DNA of 64,000 nucleotides from Nymphaea colorata. Taxonomy: Eukaryota; Streptophyta; Magnoliopsida; Nymphaeales; Nymphaeaceae. The stretch is from positions 1,366,001-1,430,000 of the forward strand of contig NC_045141.1 of the NCBI RefSeq assembly GCF_008831285.2, given 5' to 3'. The translations under genes and the position numbers were made by a program. Under the pieces are notes generated by a model. That model was given only the letters and a program-made list of their open reading frames with translations, did no database searches and had not been told where the DNA came from. Of this stretch, positions 1-11,788 are shown piece by piece; within the stretch, counting starts at the first letter, position 1, and the number at the start of each line of letters is the position of its first letter.

Positions 1-857
1 AGTAATAATTTGAACACTATCTTCACTCACTTCTTTCTTCTGTAAACAACCCCTTTAAATACTCAACGTTTTATATTGACCCAATGCATCAATACACTTC
101 AGAAAAATTGTCCCACTAAGCAAATAAGCCATAACATTTATTAGTGGCTGCTTTGTATATCAGTCCACCCATCAGAAACTATTTAGACTTCATATTGTGT
201 CTATGAAAATTTATTTTTCTCTAATAATTTTTGCATATTTATTTTCCCTTTTGTGAGGATTACTATTCTCAACTTCTCTGAACTTGAAGGTACAAAACCA
301 GCTAAATTGCTATTAGCCAAACCTATAGCAACAACTTTTCAATAAAGATTTCCAGCTACATTGAAAGGAAATGAATTTGCAAAAAGAAAAAAAAAACCTT
401 CTATCAATCTCTTCTCTTCCCATAGTCTTGATTGCTTATGCTATTGTTTCAGTAGGTCCTATTCTCAAGCTTATCTTTTTTCTTTGAAGCATCTGCACCT
501 TCTTGAATAGCATGAAAAGGAACAGATGTTTCACTTGATTATACTGAAGTTTTTTTGGCTCAGTTATCTCATGTTCTTTTTTCAATTCCTTCATCGTTTC
601 TTTGTTGATATCTAGCCTTTGATGTGCAATAAATGTGCTTGAACACGCGTATAGGAGTCAACTGTCTACTACAAAAATTGCAAGTAAAATTCATATTGCC
701 ACCGCCACCACTAGCTTTTCCTACTTTAGTCACTTACCTCCAAAGTGGCTGAGATGAATGTGCTTCAGTTGCACTTGCGCCTGTGGTTTTTACATTACCA
801 GTAAAACTTACTATATGACCACTTTCACTTGCTTGTTTTTCCTTTATCAGCCATTAT
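1..857 (-). pseudogene. hAT-family transposase, decayed N-terminal part
   Basis: Reading the minus strand from about 857 downward gives a broken but recognisable start of a plant hAT (Ac-like) transposase. An Ala-Asp-Lys-Gly-Lys start leads to a BED zinc-finger region (PLWRYVTKVGKASGGGG, then CNFC, then RVFKHIYC near 620-740). Near 240-370 comes the conserved segment FPFNVAGN...GFVPSSSEKLR..LTKGKINMQKLLE. Near 70-180 comes SDGWTDIQ followed by PLINVMAYLLSGTIFLKCIDALG, which matches the start of the catalytic region. Several stops and frameshifts interrupt it, and the window edge cuts off the rest. BED-hAT transposases bind terminal repeats and catalyse cut-and-paste transposition; this copy cannot encode an intact protein. 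Family assignment is fairly safe; exact ends are not. Confidence 0.7.
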
Positions 858-2184
858 AATCTGTATTTGAAAAACTATAAATGAAATTGCTGTATAGCAC
901 AAACAAGTAAGACAACAAAGAACAATTTGGGGAAAAAAAAATAAAGAGCATAGAAATCTGACATAAATGAAGATTTAAGATAATTTAGAAAACACATGGC
1001 ACGGTTGCAATCCTCATTTTAAAATAACCAAAGTACCTAACGTATTAATTAAGAAACGTATTAATACACTAACAATGTACAATGATAACAGAACAATATA
1101 CCATTAGTTTCAAAATCACAAATATAAGAACACTATACCATGAAGTTGAACATGATCCTTTGTCATGGTATGCTATATGCACACAAATTTAAAATAAAAA
1201 CAACACAATGTATCAATATGACTTCTAAATAAATAAAAATCAAGATAAAGAAAAGAATCAGAGCACTAGCTATATACAAACAACACAGTATGCATATGAA
1301 TTAAGAAAAAACTAATATACAGCATGGTATCATACGAAAATAAGAAGAAAATACTATTAACAAGTCAACAATAGTAAAAAGAAAAATCAATGACGAAGGC
1401 ATACAAGAATGGCGGGAAGCCATACCAGTTGCCGGATAGTAGGAGAAATCATTGGACGGTAGGGCTTGTTGGAAAGTTGAAAAAAATTCAATACCCAAAG
1501 TGGTTGGAGGAAAACGATGCCCAAATCCACCACAACAGCCAACGATGCCCTAAAGAAAACAAGGAACCAAACAGATGCTGGAGATACTGCCACCAGAAAA
1601 AATCACTGGAAATAGAGTTCAGCCTCCACAGCAGCAGGCAGATGCACAAATGAACACAAAGCCTTTGACTCTATCGAAGGCTTTGTGTTTTCATCAAGTA
1701 TATATGTAGAAATAAAACGCAAGCCCTAAATTTTAGACAAAAAAGGACTCGGTCAATTTTGATTGACTCCTTTTTTGGACGAATACTGTCACAGGTATGT
1801 TGACCGTACTTGGTATGCATTGACTCATACTTGTATCTAGGGTTGTACCAGTACCCATACCGGTGTCGTATCCAACCGATACGGATATGGTGCCTGAACA
1901 AACATAACTCGTGTGACTGCAGTTAGAAGTCATTTTAACTTTGAGGCAGTACCAGAGATCTTTATGTAAAGAAGATAAAACGGAGAGATTATCAGTGTCA
2001 CAGTCCAAAGATGAGGTTTAGCCTAATTGATTCCCTTTATATAACAACTTATAAACATTAATAATAACCTAATGAATCACACAATATTACATAGCACTGT
2101 CATTACACACTTAAAACATATATGAAAGCAAATACCGTCTGGTATGCCTAAAGCTGGACCTGATCCAAATAATATCTGATCCAA
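858..2184. other. Non-coding stretch upstream of the hAT relic
   Basis: AT-rich sequence with no convincing coding region. It may be the rest of the hAT element's 5' flank, but I could not find a terminal inverted repeat or an 8-bp duplication. The only distinct structure is the hairpin at 1653-1689. Confidence 0.5.
1653..1689. repeat. Perfect 13-bp inverted repeat (hairpin)
   Basis: AACACAAAGCCTT at 1653-1665 is followed, after an 11-base loop, by its exact reverse complement at 1677-1689. It could be the remnant of a small MITE or a chance hairpin. No function can be assigned. Confidence 0.6.
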
Positions 2185-2520
2185 ACTGTTTCAACTCTCC
2201 CTCAAGTTGCACTTATTTTTGTTCTTCATTAATCTTTTAGTGAGCAAACCTGCAGCCTTATTTTCTATAGGAGCAAAAACATGCTCAATCGCCATGCTCT
2301 CAAGTTTCTATCTAGCAAAAGGTTTATCTATTTCGATATGCTTGGTCCTGCCATGATGCATAGGATTTAAGGCTATCTTAATAACACTCCAATTTTCATA
2401 AATAAATGTGGAGTTGTAAACTAATTACCCCAGCTCTTTTGAATGATGCTTAGCCCATATGACTTTTACAATGACAACAACCATAGATTTGTACTTTGCT
2501 TGAGTACTGGGTCTTTCTGA
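2185..2520 (-). pseudogene. Ty1/copia RNase H 3' end, relic
   Basis: The minus strand encodes the C-terminal part of a copia RNase H domain: STQAKYKSMVV..VIWAKHHSKELG, then NWSVIKIALNP.HHGRTKHIEID.PFAR, then ENKAAGLLTKRL. It runs into TTGAGGGAGAG, a polypurine tract of the kind that precedes the 3' LTR. Stops interrupt it. Integrase, reverse transcriptase and LTRs are absent, so only the tail of an element survives. It abuts a second copia fragment in the opposite orientation that starts near 2540. Confidence 0.7.
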
Positions 2521-2539
2521 GACGGTCTATATGTAGCAG

Positions 2540-3586
2540 CCACCTGGGTTTGAATGGGGGAAGTGTGGAAAAGTGTGCAGGCTAAAGAAAGCTATGTATG
2601 GTCCAAAACAGAGCTCGTGTGTTTGGTTTCATAAGTTGTTTGAGGTCATGTCTGGATTTGGCCTTCGAATATCTTCTTCAAACCATTCATTGTTCATAAA
2701 GAAGAGCTGCAATGTGTACGTAGATGATATCAGTTTGATAGAGGACAATCAACAAGGTATCTCAAATACTAGATCTTATCTGCAAAAACTCTTTTTGACC
2801 AACGACCTTAGACCTCTTAGATATTGTTTAGGGATTGAATTTGCCAAAAGCAAAGAATGTGTGGTTCTCTCACAAAAAAATTCATGTACTGTATTTACTT
2901 CAGGAGACTGACATGCTGGGTATTAAACCAGCTATCATTCCTTTGGGTCCAAGAGTGCATCTTCATGATGATCAGTCTGATCTAGTGGACAAGAAGTCGT
3001 ATAGATTGTTGATTGGGAAGGTCCTCAATGTGATTGTGACCAAACCAGATATATCTCTTGGCGTTAGTAAATTTAGTCTATGGACAGATTGAGGAAAGTG
3101 CATTGAGATGCAGTTATGATGATTCTCAAATATCTTAAGTCTTCTTTTGGCGAAGGTATTAGAAAAATGTAGCATCTTTAGGTGTAGATACTTGTACCGA
3201 TGCAGACTATGCATGGTTGATTGAGGATAGAAAGTCTGGAACTGGTTTTTGTGTATTGGTTGGAGGGAATTTAGTCTCATGGGGGAGTAAGAAGCAAGCT
3301 ATGGTTGCTAGATCAAGTCCATGCTTATAGGTTTAGGCTTTCATGTTGATATTCCCATGAAGATGAGGTGTGAAAAATAAGGCTGCTATACATATTGCCC
3401 ATAATCCAGTCTTCCAAGAGAGCCCAGTACATTGAAGTAGACTGTCAGTACACTTTTGACATGATACAGACAAAAATCATATCTATAGTTCACGTATCTT
3501 CAGAAGATCAAATGGCAGATGTCAACTGGTTTTGCCTGGATTATTTCCCCCTCATTTTCACCGACATTGCCATCAACATGGGTTGA
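2540..3586 (+). pseudogene. Ty1/copia reverse transcriptase-RNase H, relic
   Basis: The fragment begins inside reverse transcriptase: VCRLKKAMYGPKQSS..WFHKL, then YVDDI (the catalytic YVDD box) near 2715, then LRYCLGIEFAKS. It continues in other frames with SYRLLIGKVLNVIVTKPDIS near 3000, with RNase H residues DADYAWLIEDRKSGTGFCV..GGNLVSWGSKKQAMVARSS near 3195-3320, and with AAIHIAHNPVFQE to DQMADVNW near 3380-3530. At least three frameshifts and several stops make it non-functional. No LTRs were found. It ends about 155 bp upstream of an exon on the same strand, so it probably sits in an intron or the 5' flank of that gene. Confidence 0.75.
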
Positions 3587-3740
3587 AATAAGCATTTTTC
3601 CTTTTTCCTTCATATTAGCATCTTTCATTGCTTTTAAAGCCTTTCATGTTTGGTTTAGTCTCCTCTGGGGATGGTATGTTTTACTATTTTTGGAGCTAGC
3701 TCATCTGCTTAGATGGTTTCTCTAAATTTCTGTTACTCAG

Positions 3741-4011
3741 GAAGAATCTCAACTTGCAAAGATCAGTCGTGACAGCTCAAAAATAACTGTAGAGCAAGTC
3801 CATGGCCTAATGTCACAGGTAGCTGATTACCCATGCTGTCACATTGGTTTTAATTTTTATGGCTGCAGGATATTTATTTGCTTCCTTTTTTTTACTTTTT
3901 CCTACTTTAAAGGTTATCAAGGACATTCTTTTCAATTCAGTTCGTCAGTCCACAAGGGCTGTGCCGATTCCTAATGAGCTGTTGGGTCCGGAGCCTATGG
4001 TTGAGAGCTGA
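3741..4011 (+). CDS. Last two exons of an unidentified plant gene (partial)
   Basis: Two short segments read as the end of a spliced gene. Exon A (3741-3818) follows a pyrimidine-rich acceptor ending in CTCAG and gives 26 in-frame codons (EESQLAKISRDSSKITVEQV to MSQ) before a GT donor. Exon B (3913-4011) follows TTTAAAG and continues in the same frame with VIKDILFNSVRQSTRAVPIP to PMVES and a TGA stop. Both junctions are phase 0. The composition is unlike the surrounding repeats. I do not recognise the protein; the tail is hydrophilic and mixed-charge. Upstream exons were not found in this window: sequence back to about 2540 is a copia relic, so the gene may be split by that insertion or lie partly outside the window. 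It could also be a decayed gene. Confidence 0.5.
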
Positions 4012-5850
4012 ACATCTTGCACAACTCATTGCAATGGTTCTCTTCACCGGTTGTTTGATGATTATCTGAGATTCAGCTAACGTCAGGAACTTAACATGAA
4101 CTTAGCAGCTTCTCAATGTAAATTCTTTCATCTTAGTAGTCAGAAAATTTTTTATGATTGCGACCTTTACGCCTTCCCAGTACAATTGTCCAGTTCTATG
4201 ATTTTCTGGGGGATGGCTCTTGTTTTCCATGTGATGCATGCAAAATGAATCCTTCACTCACCTGACGTCATTTTGTCTGATGAACAAAAAGTGGATTCGG
4301 ATTCCATTGGCATATATTTAGTTGTTTACATATTGTAAGTAGCGATGCTTCAGAGAACCCTTCCTTCTAACTTTGAAACCAGTGTGTTCATGTTCAATAT
4401 GTTGGGTATTCTACAGTTACTCTGAAAGAGTTTGGATGTAGGTTAATCTACTCAGCGTTTTTGAAAAAAAAAAAAAAAAAAAAAAAAGCCGTGGGGAGAG
4501 GTGTGTGGTGGGGTGTTGGATGGAAAAACGTGAGAGAGAAAGATTGACCAACCGTGGTGCATACTTAGTCCTGCCAATCACTACCATCGCCTCGTCCAAC
4601 AAGAAAACCCAGTACCTTTTGCACTTTGAGGTGGTGGAAAATAGTCATGGGACTCTTTAAGTGTCCATAGTTACGAATTCTTGGAGGCCAATAAGAACAA
4701 GAATTTTATACTATAGGGCTATCCCAAAGCAGCAACCCTATGCTGTTGGAGGGGACATATTAGGGTGTACTGCTATGGATTTTGTTACATACCAGGGACA
4801 GCTATAATGTCTTGACTGAGAAGCTGGTGAGCTATAGCCAGTCAAGAAGCATCTACGACTTAGGCAAGGAATGGTACCATTCTTTATGAGCTTGGGTATC
4901 GGTGGGAATTGATTTTGGGCTTCTACGACAGAAGCATGCTTCTGATTGTGTTACCGCTCCGATCCAAGGGCAGGACGTTATGCTTGGTGTGCGGTGGATT
5001 CGATGACTCAGCTTCAAAGCTGTTGGTGCATGACCCATGGATACCTTGTCCTCCTAGCTTCTCCCTCGATCCATGCCCACACTGCTCAGGTAGGCTCTTA
5101 TCGCTGCGCCACTTAACCACCTCGTGTCCTCCCTTTGATTTGTTGCACATCTTGATCTTTTGGTGCCTCACTTGCAAAACCGTCTTATTAGCCTTGTTTC
5201 CCCACATTGGACCCGATCTGGCCCATGTGATCTTGTGTTCTGAAGGCATGCTGGCTGTCCCCGCTTGGGCTATATAGCATTGTTTCCCCTCCTTGGACCT
5301 ATTCAGAGACGAGGGTTCTTGTTCGTTTTGTGGTTTTTTCTGGGAAAAAGTGTCGTTTTTATTGCCATTGCCTAATCTGATTCAATTCTCTATGGCATGG
5401 GTGCCATCAAATTGCCTGAACTGGATTCAGGAAACTTGGGAAGAATTCTCGATAGAGTTTCACGTGGTTACCAGAGAATGAATGGCATTTGTGCGGGGAC
5501 GTTGCACTTCATTTGACATGTGTTGCACGTGGTTATGAGAGAATAAATGAATATGGGGGGAAATACAAATCCATAGGAGTTCAAGGGCTGCCCATGAGGT
5601 GAGGTCCAAACAAAGAATGACGTGGGAGGGTAGGAACTGGCAATTCTTAATCGTGTCAACTTTTTATGCATATCCAAAACAAGCTTCCCATGTCTTCATG
5701 TTTGATCTGCAAGCACAAATATTTTAGGCCTTTATTTTGGTTAGTAGGCAACCAGGCTGTTAAGTCGCGTGGCATTGTTAAGATGTGTTGGTTCTGTATC
5801 CAAATCTGATCCACATTTACAAGCAGTTTGATTTTGTATATTATGGATAC
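4012..5850. other. Probable 3' UTR, then sequence without a recognisable gene
   Basis: About the first 400 bp would be the 3' UTR and flank of the preceding exons. A homopolymer A run of about 25 bases lies near 4463-4488. A region of mixed composition follows at 4680-5460, with an open frame of 122 codons at 4909-5277 on the + strand. Its translation shows no domain or motif I know, so I do not call it a gene. Confidence 0.4.
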
Positions 5851-8800
5851 CATTATAATATATTTTATATAACAAGGGCATGTAGACCCATGTGGTATTT
5901 TTATCAGTCCATGCCCTCTTAATATGTGGGCTACGAGACTTGGCTCATCTACGTCTCTTAACCTCTTCTTGTTGGATTACATTGTGGGGATACATCAGAT
6001 TTGATAAATCTAAATCTAATTCGTGAGTTCTTTTAAAAGGTATGCCCAGTTATGTCTTTCAATTAAATTTCCAAGTCAAATTTTCAAAAGTTTTGTCTTT
6101 CAACTTTTCCTCTCTTCCGTATCTTTTTCTTCTTTTGAATCTCCTGCATATATGTGGTAGATCACTATAGTTCGTTGTTGAGCGTTCTATTTCATCCCCT
6201 TGTTGAACTTCATCCACAGCCGTAGTCGTCCCATACCCGTGATTAGTTTTTCAAAACCTTAACGGTCCTTGTCTTCCCTTTCAAGAACCTAATGAAATCA
6301 TCAATCCAACCAAACCAAACGGACTCCGGGTTTATAGAATGAGGAAGATGATTTAATACAGCGTAGGGCGGTCATTTGCTCATTACATAACATTGCCTTC
6401 AGACTTGTTATCTGACATAATATTAAGTGAAATACATATTGCCTTCATACTTACAAAGCAAATGGGGTCGAAGTGTGCATTGCCTAAAGTAAATTTTATT
6501 TTAGGCTAGTGAAAGTCAACCATGTTCCGAAGTTAAAAGAGGAGGGAAGATGGTCTCTAAGCGGTCAATCCAATGAATCCTAGATCTAATATGCATGCAT
6601 GCAAATTAGGTCCTGACATAATTGAGATCCAGTTTCTAAGGTTTTGGGAATGTGGACTTGAAGCGATTCACGATCTGAAGCCCAAATTATCATGACAAAA
6701 ATCTAAGTTCAAGATTTGATTTAGAAACAATCCAACTATGTGCTTTATGATCCAATTCAGTAATCTAAATTTGAAGGTTCTACATGGATGTTTTGGATCT
6801 TGGGTAAACTAAGATTGAGACCGAAGTTCAATTCTAAAATCCAAACTTGACTAATATCTTGATCCAAATAATATAGATGTCTAAAATCCAAAATTCAAAT
6901 TAGGATCTGATCTTATAAAGTTTGAAATCATGATCCAAATTCCAAGATCTGAGATTCAAAATGCTAGATATAATATCCAACAAATTGAAATCCAATTCTA
7001 TGTAAGATCCATATTCATCAAAATTTAGGCCCAAATTACCAACGTCAGGTCCCAATGGAAATTCAATTAAATAATATGGGTCCAAGATCTGATCAAGTTC
7101 AAATTTAAAGATCTAAAATCCAATTCACGAGATATAGATCCATTCTTAGTTGACATGGCTCATTGCATCGAAGGGGTTAACTTAAATAAAGATAGCTAGG
7201 ATTATAGTTTCTACTTAGTTCCAACGTAGGTTAGGATTAGGTCAGTTGTAGTGGTCCCAATGTTAAGCCTTGACTAAGGCATTGAATAAACCCAATATAC
7301 TTGCAGGCAGGTTAAATATATTTTAGAAGTCAAACATGTTTGAATCTAGGGTTTTGAAAAACAGGTTTGAGAACAAGCTCAAGTTTGAAATTGTCAAAAA
7401 CAAGACTATGTTTTTTAAAACGTGTATCTTCATGAAAGTTAGTTTAGACTAAGTTCATGCAAGGACTATTGTCTTATGCATATAGCTGACAATCTAACCT
7501 AATGCTCACATGGACCTAATTATGAGTACATTATTTGAAATTAAATGCATTATGCAAAGTGGAAACAAACTATTTGAATGTACACTGAACACTACAAAAT
7601 ATACCAAAGCGGTTAATCATAATATGCATGGATCTTGAAAATTAAATCCATGAAGTGAACAAACTAGATCAAGAATTCACGTGTAGGTACTATTGGTCAT
7701 GATAATGTGATAAGCTAGCTCGAGTCCTTTAGTGAATCCAAATGCAAGTTTGAAAACCAAATGTTGCATTATAATGTTAAATATCAAACACAATATTCAT
7801 ACTAACTAGAATATGAATTGATACATCAAATTATGATTTGACCCTAAACACTAGAGAAATCAAGATTAGATGCTGAACTCAGATTTGACCTAGGTAGCAA
7901 ACTGCAACATGAAATCTATCCAAGTTTGAAAAATAGGTCAAATATACTCAATGGCTGACTTTGACACATTCAAAAAGTAGGTTCATCAAGTTATTTTAAC
8001 ACAAAATTTGGTAGGAAGACTCTCTATAAATGGCCCAACCACCACCAATTGGTAGATTTGAAAAAAACGTTTTGAATATGAAAGATAAAGGACTAGAAAC
8101 CTATGACAAAACTTAGAATTGCAGAAAACAAAATCTCTAAAACATATTGAGCAGCTACATTTGGTCTAATGAAAACCCTATAAAATCAACTTAGATTGAT
8201 ATGAGAATTGGTCAATAGACTCTCTACATAACAAAGAATCAATAGGTCTTTACATTTCTTGACATTGCAAAGTTAGATCAGAAGTAAGAATGACACAAAA
8301 CTACAAAAACAGAATTGACTTAATGACTCTATGACCACATTAGGAGTAGTGAAAAGAGTATCCAATCAAGTGATGTCATTTCAAAAATTGGTGTGGATCA
8401 AAAGGTTATAGTTTGATGAAGTTAGAGTTGGAATTTAAAACAAAAAAATTGCAGAAAACAAGTCAAATAATAAATTTCACGAAAAGAATTGACCGGATTA
8501 AAGACATCCTTTTGAGATGAAAATATGGGGATAAAATTGGTATGACAGATAACTAACCATAGCAGAAGGTTTTGGAAAGGATTAAATAGAGAGGAAGAAA
8601 CAACATCATGAAGTTTATAAGACAACACAATTATGTAGAAAAGTTTGTAGAAAAATAATTTTGAATAAATCACTTAATTGGTAGGTCAAATCAACTTGAA
8701 ACTGACTAAAATTTGGTGTTGTGATACTAGACCTGTAGATCTAACTTCTGACTTTCACATAAAGCAAATCAGAGTTCCCAAACAAAAGTTACGTAGTTCA

Positions 8801-9270
8801 TAAGACAAAGTTTAGAATCCCATTGATGCATTTTGGAAGTTGCAGAAACTCACTTTGGGAAAACAACCAACTATAGGACCAAAATGACTCGGAATTTGAT
8901 GAAATTGGGAAAACAAATTACACATATAGGAGAAACATGTGTTTTTTTATAGATCATTAAAATTTCTAGTTAGAGAGTCAGATATAGCTTTCTGAAATCA
9001 GACAAATTTTGGAATTTTTACAATTTCAAATTTTGAATGAGCTCAAAAAGTTACGTCTCTGAAGCTAGAAAATGCACAAAGATCCTAAACGTAATGACCT
9101 AAAAGCATACAAACGATTAATTTAAACATGCCTAAGGAAACCATGAAAGAAAATGATATAAATCACACACATATACAGGGTAAAAGAAATAAAAGAAAAC
9201 AATGAATGAATAACTACTTGTGAAGCCTTTATAGAGTGCTTCAATGCAATACAAACATGATTAGCACAAA
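5851..9270. repeat. AT-rich degenerate retroelement-like sequence
   Basis: No coding region is visible. The stretch 6560-7140 is rich in short words such as ATCCAAAT, GATCTGA and ATTCAAAT. The stretch 8000-9100 is long AT-rich text whose reverse complement resembles the style of 14450-15350, which lies downstream of the TATA box of the + strand LTR at 11789. This suggests the body and 3' part of a minus-strand LTR whose promoter is at 9.6 kb. A 3' boundary was not found. Confidence 0.35.
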
Positions 9271-9338
9271 GCAGAAGTGCTAGACGATGAGGGACAGAAG
9301 AGAAAGAGAAAAATGAGAGGGATGAGACACAGGAGAAA

Positions 9339-9360
9339 AGAGAGAGAGAGAGAGAGAAAG
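9339..9360. repeat. GA microsatellite
   Basis: A run of GA dinucleotides with one interruption lies in the leader of the minus-strand LTR. The short open frames across it are low-complexity artefacts. Confidence 0.85.
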
Positions 9361-9590
9361 AGACTTGTCTTTTCCTTTCATTTTCATTCTCCTTTTTGTT
9401 CTTCCTCCTCTTCTTCTTTCTTCCACAAATTGGATGTAGGCTCCCTAGGTGGCTGTTTAAGCTGACGTAGACTCCAAGGGAGATCTTAATGAGATAAATA
9501 ATAAAAGAGAGGATTCTCCAGGTGCAGGGGCACAGATTCTAAGGGGAGTAGGGAGAGTCTTCAGATGGGACATCCCTTCTAGGGTCATCT

Positions 9591-9599
9591 CTATTTATA
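9591..9599 (-). promoter_or_regulatory. Candidate TATA box of the minus-strand LTR
   Basis: TATAAATAG on the minus strand lies between the GATCT-word array and the CT-rich leader, the same position as TATAAATAG at 13449-13457 and TATAAATAC at 31542-31550 in related copies. Confidence 0.45.
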
Positions 9600-11000
9600 A
9601 TAGAAGCCACGCTCTCCAAATGTGTTCAATCATGGCATATTTCTACCATGTGCCCTACTGGGTGGTGCAACCTCCTTAACTCTTCTATACAGATTAAGGA
9701 CGTGTGTCCTTTAAGAATTTTAAAAAGATAGAATCATGACATGTGTTATTCATATGAAATGATAGATGGTTGACATAGGTCATCCATAAAAAATGTTAGA
9801 TGGCGTGTGAACAACTGATTAATTTAGATTTAAACTTTAGATTCATATAAAAATATGCATTACAATACGAATTTTGGAGACATCTAAAAAAGAATTTAGA
9901 TCTAGAATTTGGGTCAAAAGTCTAGATTGAGATATGGATCGAGAGATTTAGATCTACATATCTGAAATTAAAATTAATATATGAATCAAAGTACATGATA
10001 GATCTAAGTTTTGATATTGTGATATGAATCAAGGATCTAAGTTTTGGACATCCAACCTAGGCTAAAATGGGCCTTGTGGGCTTAGACTTAGTGTTCAAGA
10101 GGTGGACCTGGGCATGATCTAGGTCTAGACTCAGCTGCATGCAAGTCAGGTTGGCCTCAAGTCAAACTAGGTACAATTTTTGTAATACATGTTCAATTAA
10201 GTACGCTCAAACCATGTGTGAGTTTTACTGGGCATAGGTCTCATGCATGAAAACCCTAAGCTAAGTAACTCCAAACTTAGGTTATAAAAAAATAATGCAT
10301 GTATAACCCTTGGCACAAAATTGTGTTTTATCAATTTGGGAAAAACGTTTGACCCCACCAAGACATAGACTTGGTTCAGTTTAGGGGCATGCAAAGTATG
10401 ATTGAAAATTCATCCATTTGTACTTGAAAAATCACATTTTTCAAAATATAACAAGCTGAAATTGAAAATGTATACGAAAATGTGGATAAAATGAGAAATG
10501 GTGATTTTGCGATTGACTATGAGAACTGAATATTCCTCGAGTTACACAAAATCCATCTATGTACTTGGATTGAAAATCGACATTTCAGGTCTTTCAAGCT
10601 TGACAACTAGAAATGGAGTTACTGCTGACACTAAGGTGGGTCTGATTAGGAATGTAGGTGTTCTATTGATGAAAAATGGTAGAAATAAGGGGAAAAGGGT
10701 AATTTTTGGATCGTTTCTGGAAAAGTGTAAGCTGGTGAACTTGTTTTAAGGCTTGCTTGTTATGCATAATTAAGGAAAAGTAAAGAAAAATGAGGATGGT
10801 CAGAGATAAAATTATCATTTTTCTAGGTGCTAACAACCCTGATGATCTGAGTCATAGGGCCAAATACATACGGTGCATGATTTGATCTGATTTAGTTCAT
10901 AGCCCTTACATTTGAAATCCACTTGAAATAATCAGTTCAAAGTCCCCTTTATGAGGTGTAAAATGGTCATTTTTGCCTCTAAAAATTTTGGGTGTCTACA

Positions 11001-11788
11001 GTCTTTTTCACCAAGCTCTATCTCCCGTGTATCATCTGGCAGCATGCACCTCCCTGAAAGGTCCACCCAATCGCTCGTTGAATTTGAGAGCCATCGCCAA
11101 ATTGCATAATCGATCATTTCCCTGTTTCATTACCATGGGTGCACATGAAGCCCTCCTTCATCGTTACAAGCCATATTAGCCTTGCACGTTATCTACCATG
11201 TGGCATCAATCCCTCCTAGTCACCGGCTGACAGTCTTTCTCAGTGTAAAGCATTACCACTAATCACTACCGTTATCCGTTGGTCTCTATTTAAACATGGG
11301 CATCCGGCCAGGCCGGCTGACAGTCTTGACCCGATAAGAGACGGGTGCGGGTTGGCCGGACGCTTGAAACCTGTGCTCGAGCCCAAACCGGCCTCGGCCA
11401 GGCCTGGCCCAACCTGATTAAAATAAAAAAAAAATATTTTTTTAAATATAAAATAAAATTTTTGGATATAAAATATATTTTTAATAATAAAATATATATT
11501 ATTATTGAATAAAAACAATAAAAAATTTTAAAAAATTCCTAATCGAACCAACTTGAGCGGACTTTTTGGGCCTGGACCTGATCGGGCTGGGTACCAAGTA
11601 CCCGGTAACCTGGGCCCGTTGCCCAAGCTTATCCCTATTCACTCACTCTTCACTATTGTCCTCATAATCCATCATTACCAACTCCGATTAAAATTGCTTG
11701 CAATCGGTAGTGTTTATCTTTTAAAGAGCTTGGAAATCACTTCCATCAGGTAGCAAAAAGCACACATGTTCGTTTTCTCAGTCAGCAT
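11001..11788. other. Spacer between two head-to-head LTR copies
   Basis: This 788-bp interval separates the minus-strand LTR starting at 11000 from the + strand LTR starting near 11789. It holds a GC-rich/AT-rich composite that looks like a non-autonomous hAT MITE (about 11291-11635). No coding region is supported. Confidence 0.4.
11291..11635. mobile_element. Candidate hAT-type MITE with GGCC-rich ends
   Basis: Both ends carry GC-rich repeats of the GGCCGG/GGCCTGG type around a nearly pure A/T core (11415-11545). The left end reads ACATGGGCATCCGGCCAGG and the reverse complement of the right end reads ATAAGCTTGGGCAACGGGCC, a weak inverted match. Possible 8-bp flanks CTCTATTT and CCCTATTC agree at 6 of 8 bases. 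Subterminal GGGCCGGGCC-like repeats are common in plant hAT MITEs. The boundaries are uncertain. Confidence 0.4.

Larger units (their letters stand above)
9271..11000 (-). repeat. 5' part of a long LTR, minus orientation
   Basis: On the minus strand this starts at 11000 with TGTAGACACCCAAAATTTTT, followed by a TGACCATTTTACACC segment shared with the + strand LTR beginning near 11789. An array of GGATCT/GAATTTAGATC words follows at about 10050-9820, then a TATAAATAG box (reverse complement at 9591-9599), then a purine/pyrimidine leader ending in a GA microsatellite at 9339-9360. The order of U3 array, TATA box and CT-rich leader matches three other copies in the window. The LTR reading is an inference from shared ends and order; no coding internal region is attached. 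Confidence 0.5.

Noticed and set aside
4909-5277. 122-codon open frame
   Set aside because: No domain, motif or convincing homologue came to mind, and the opposite strand is equally open.
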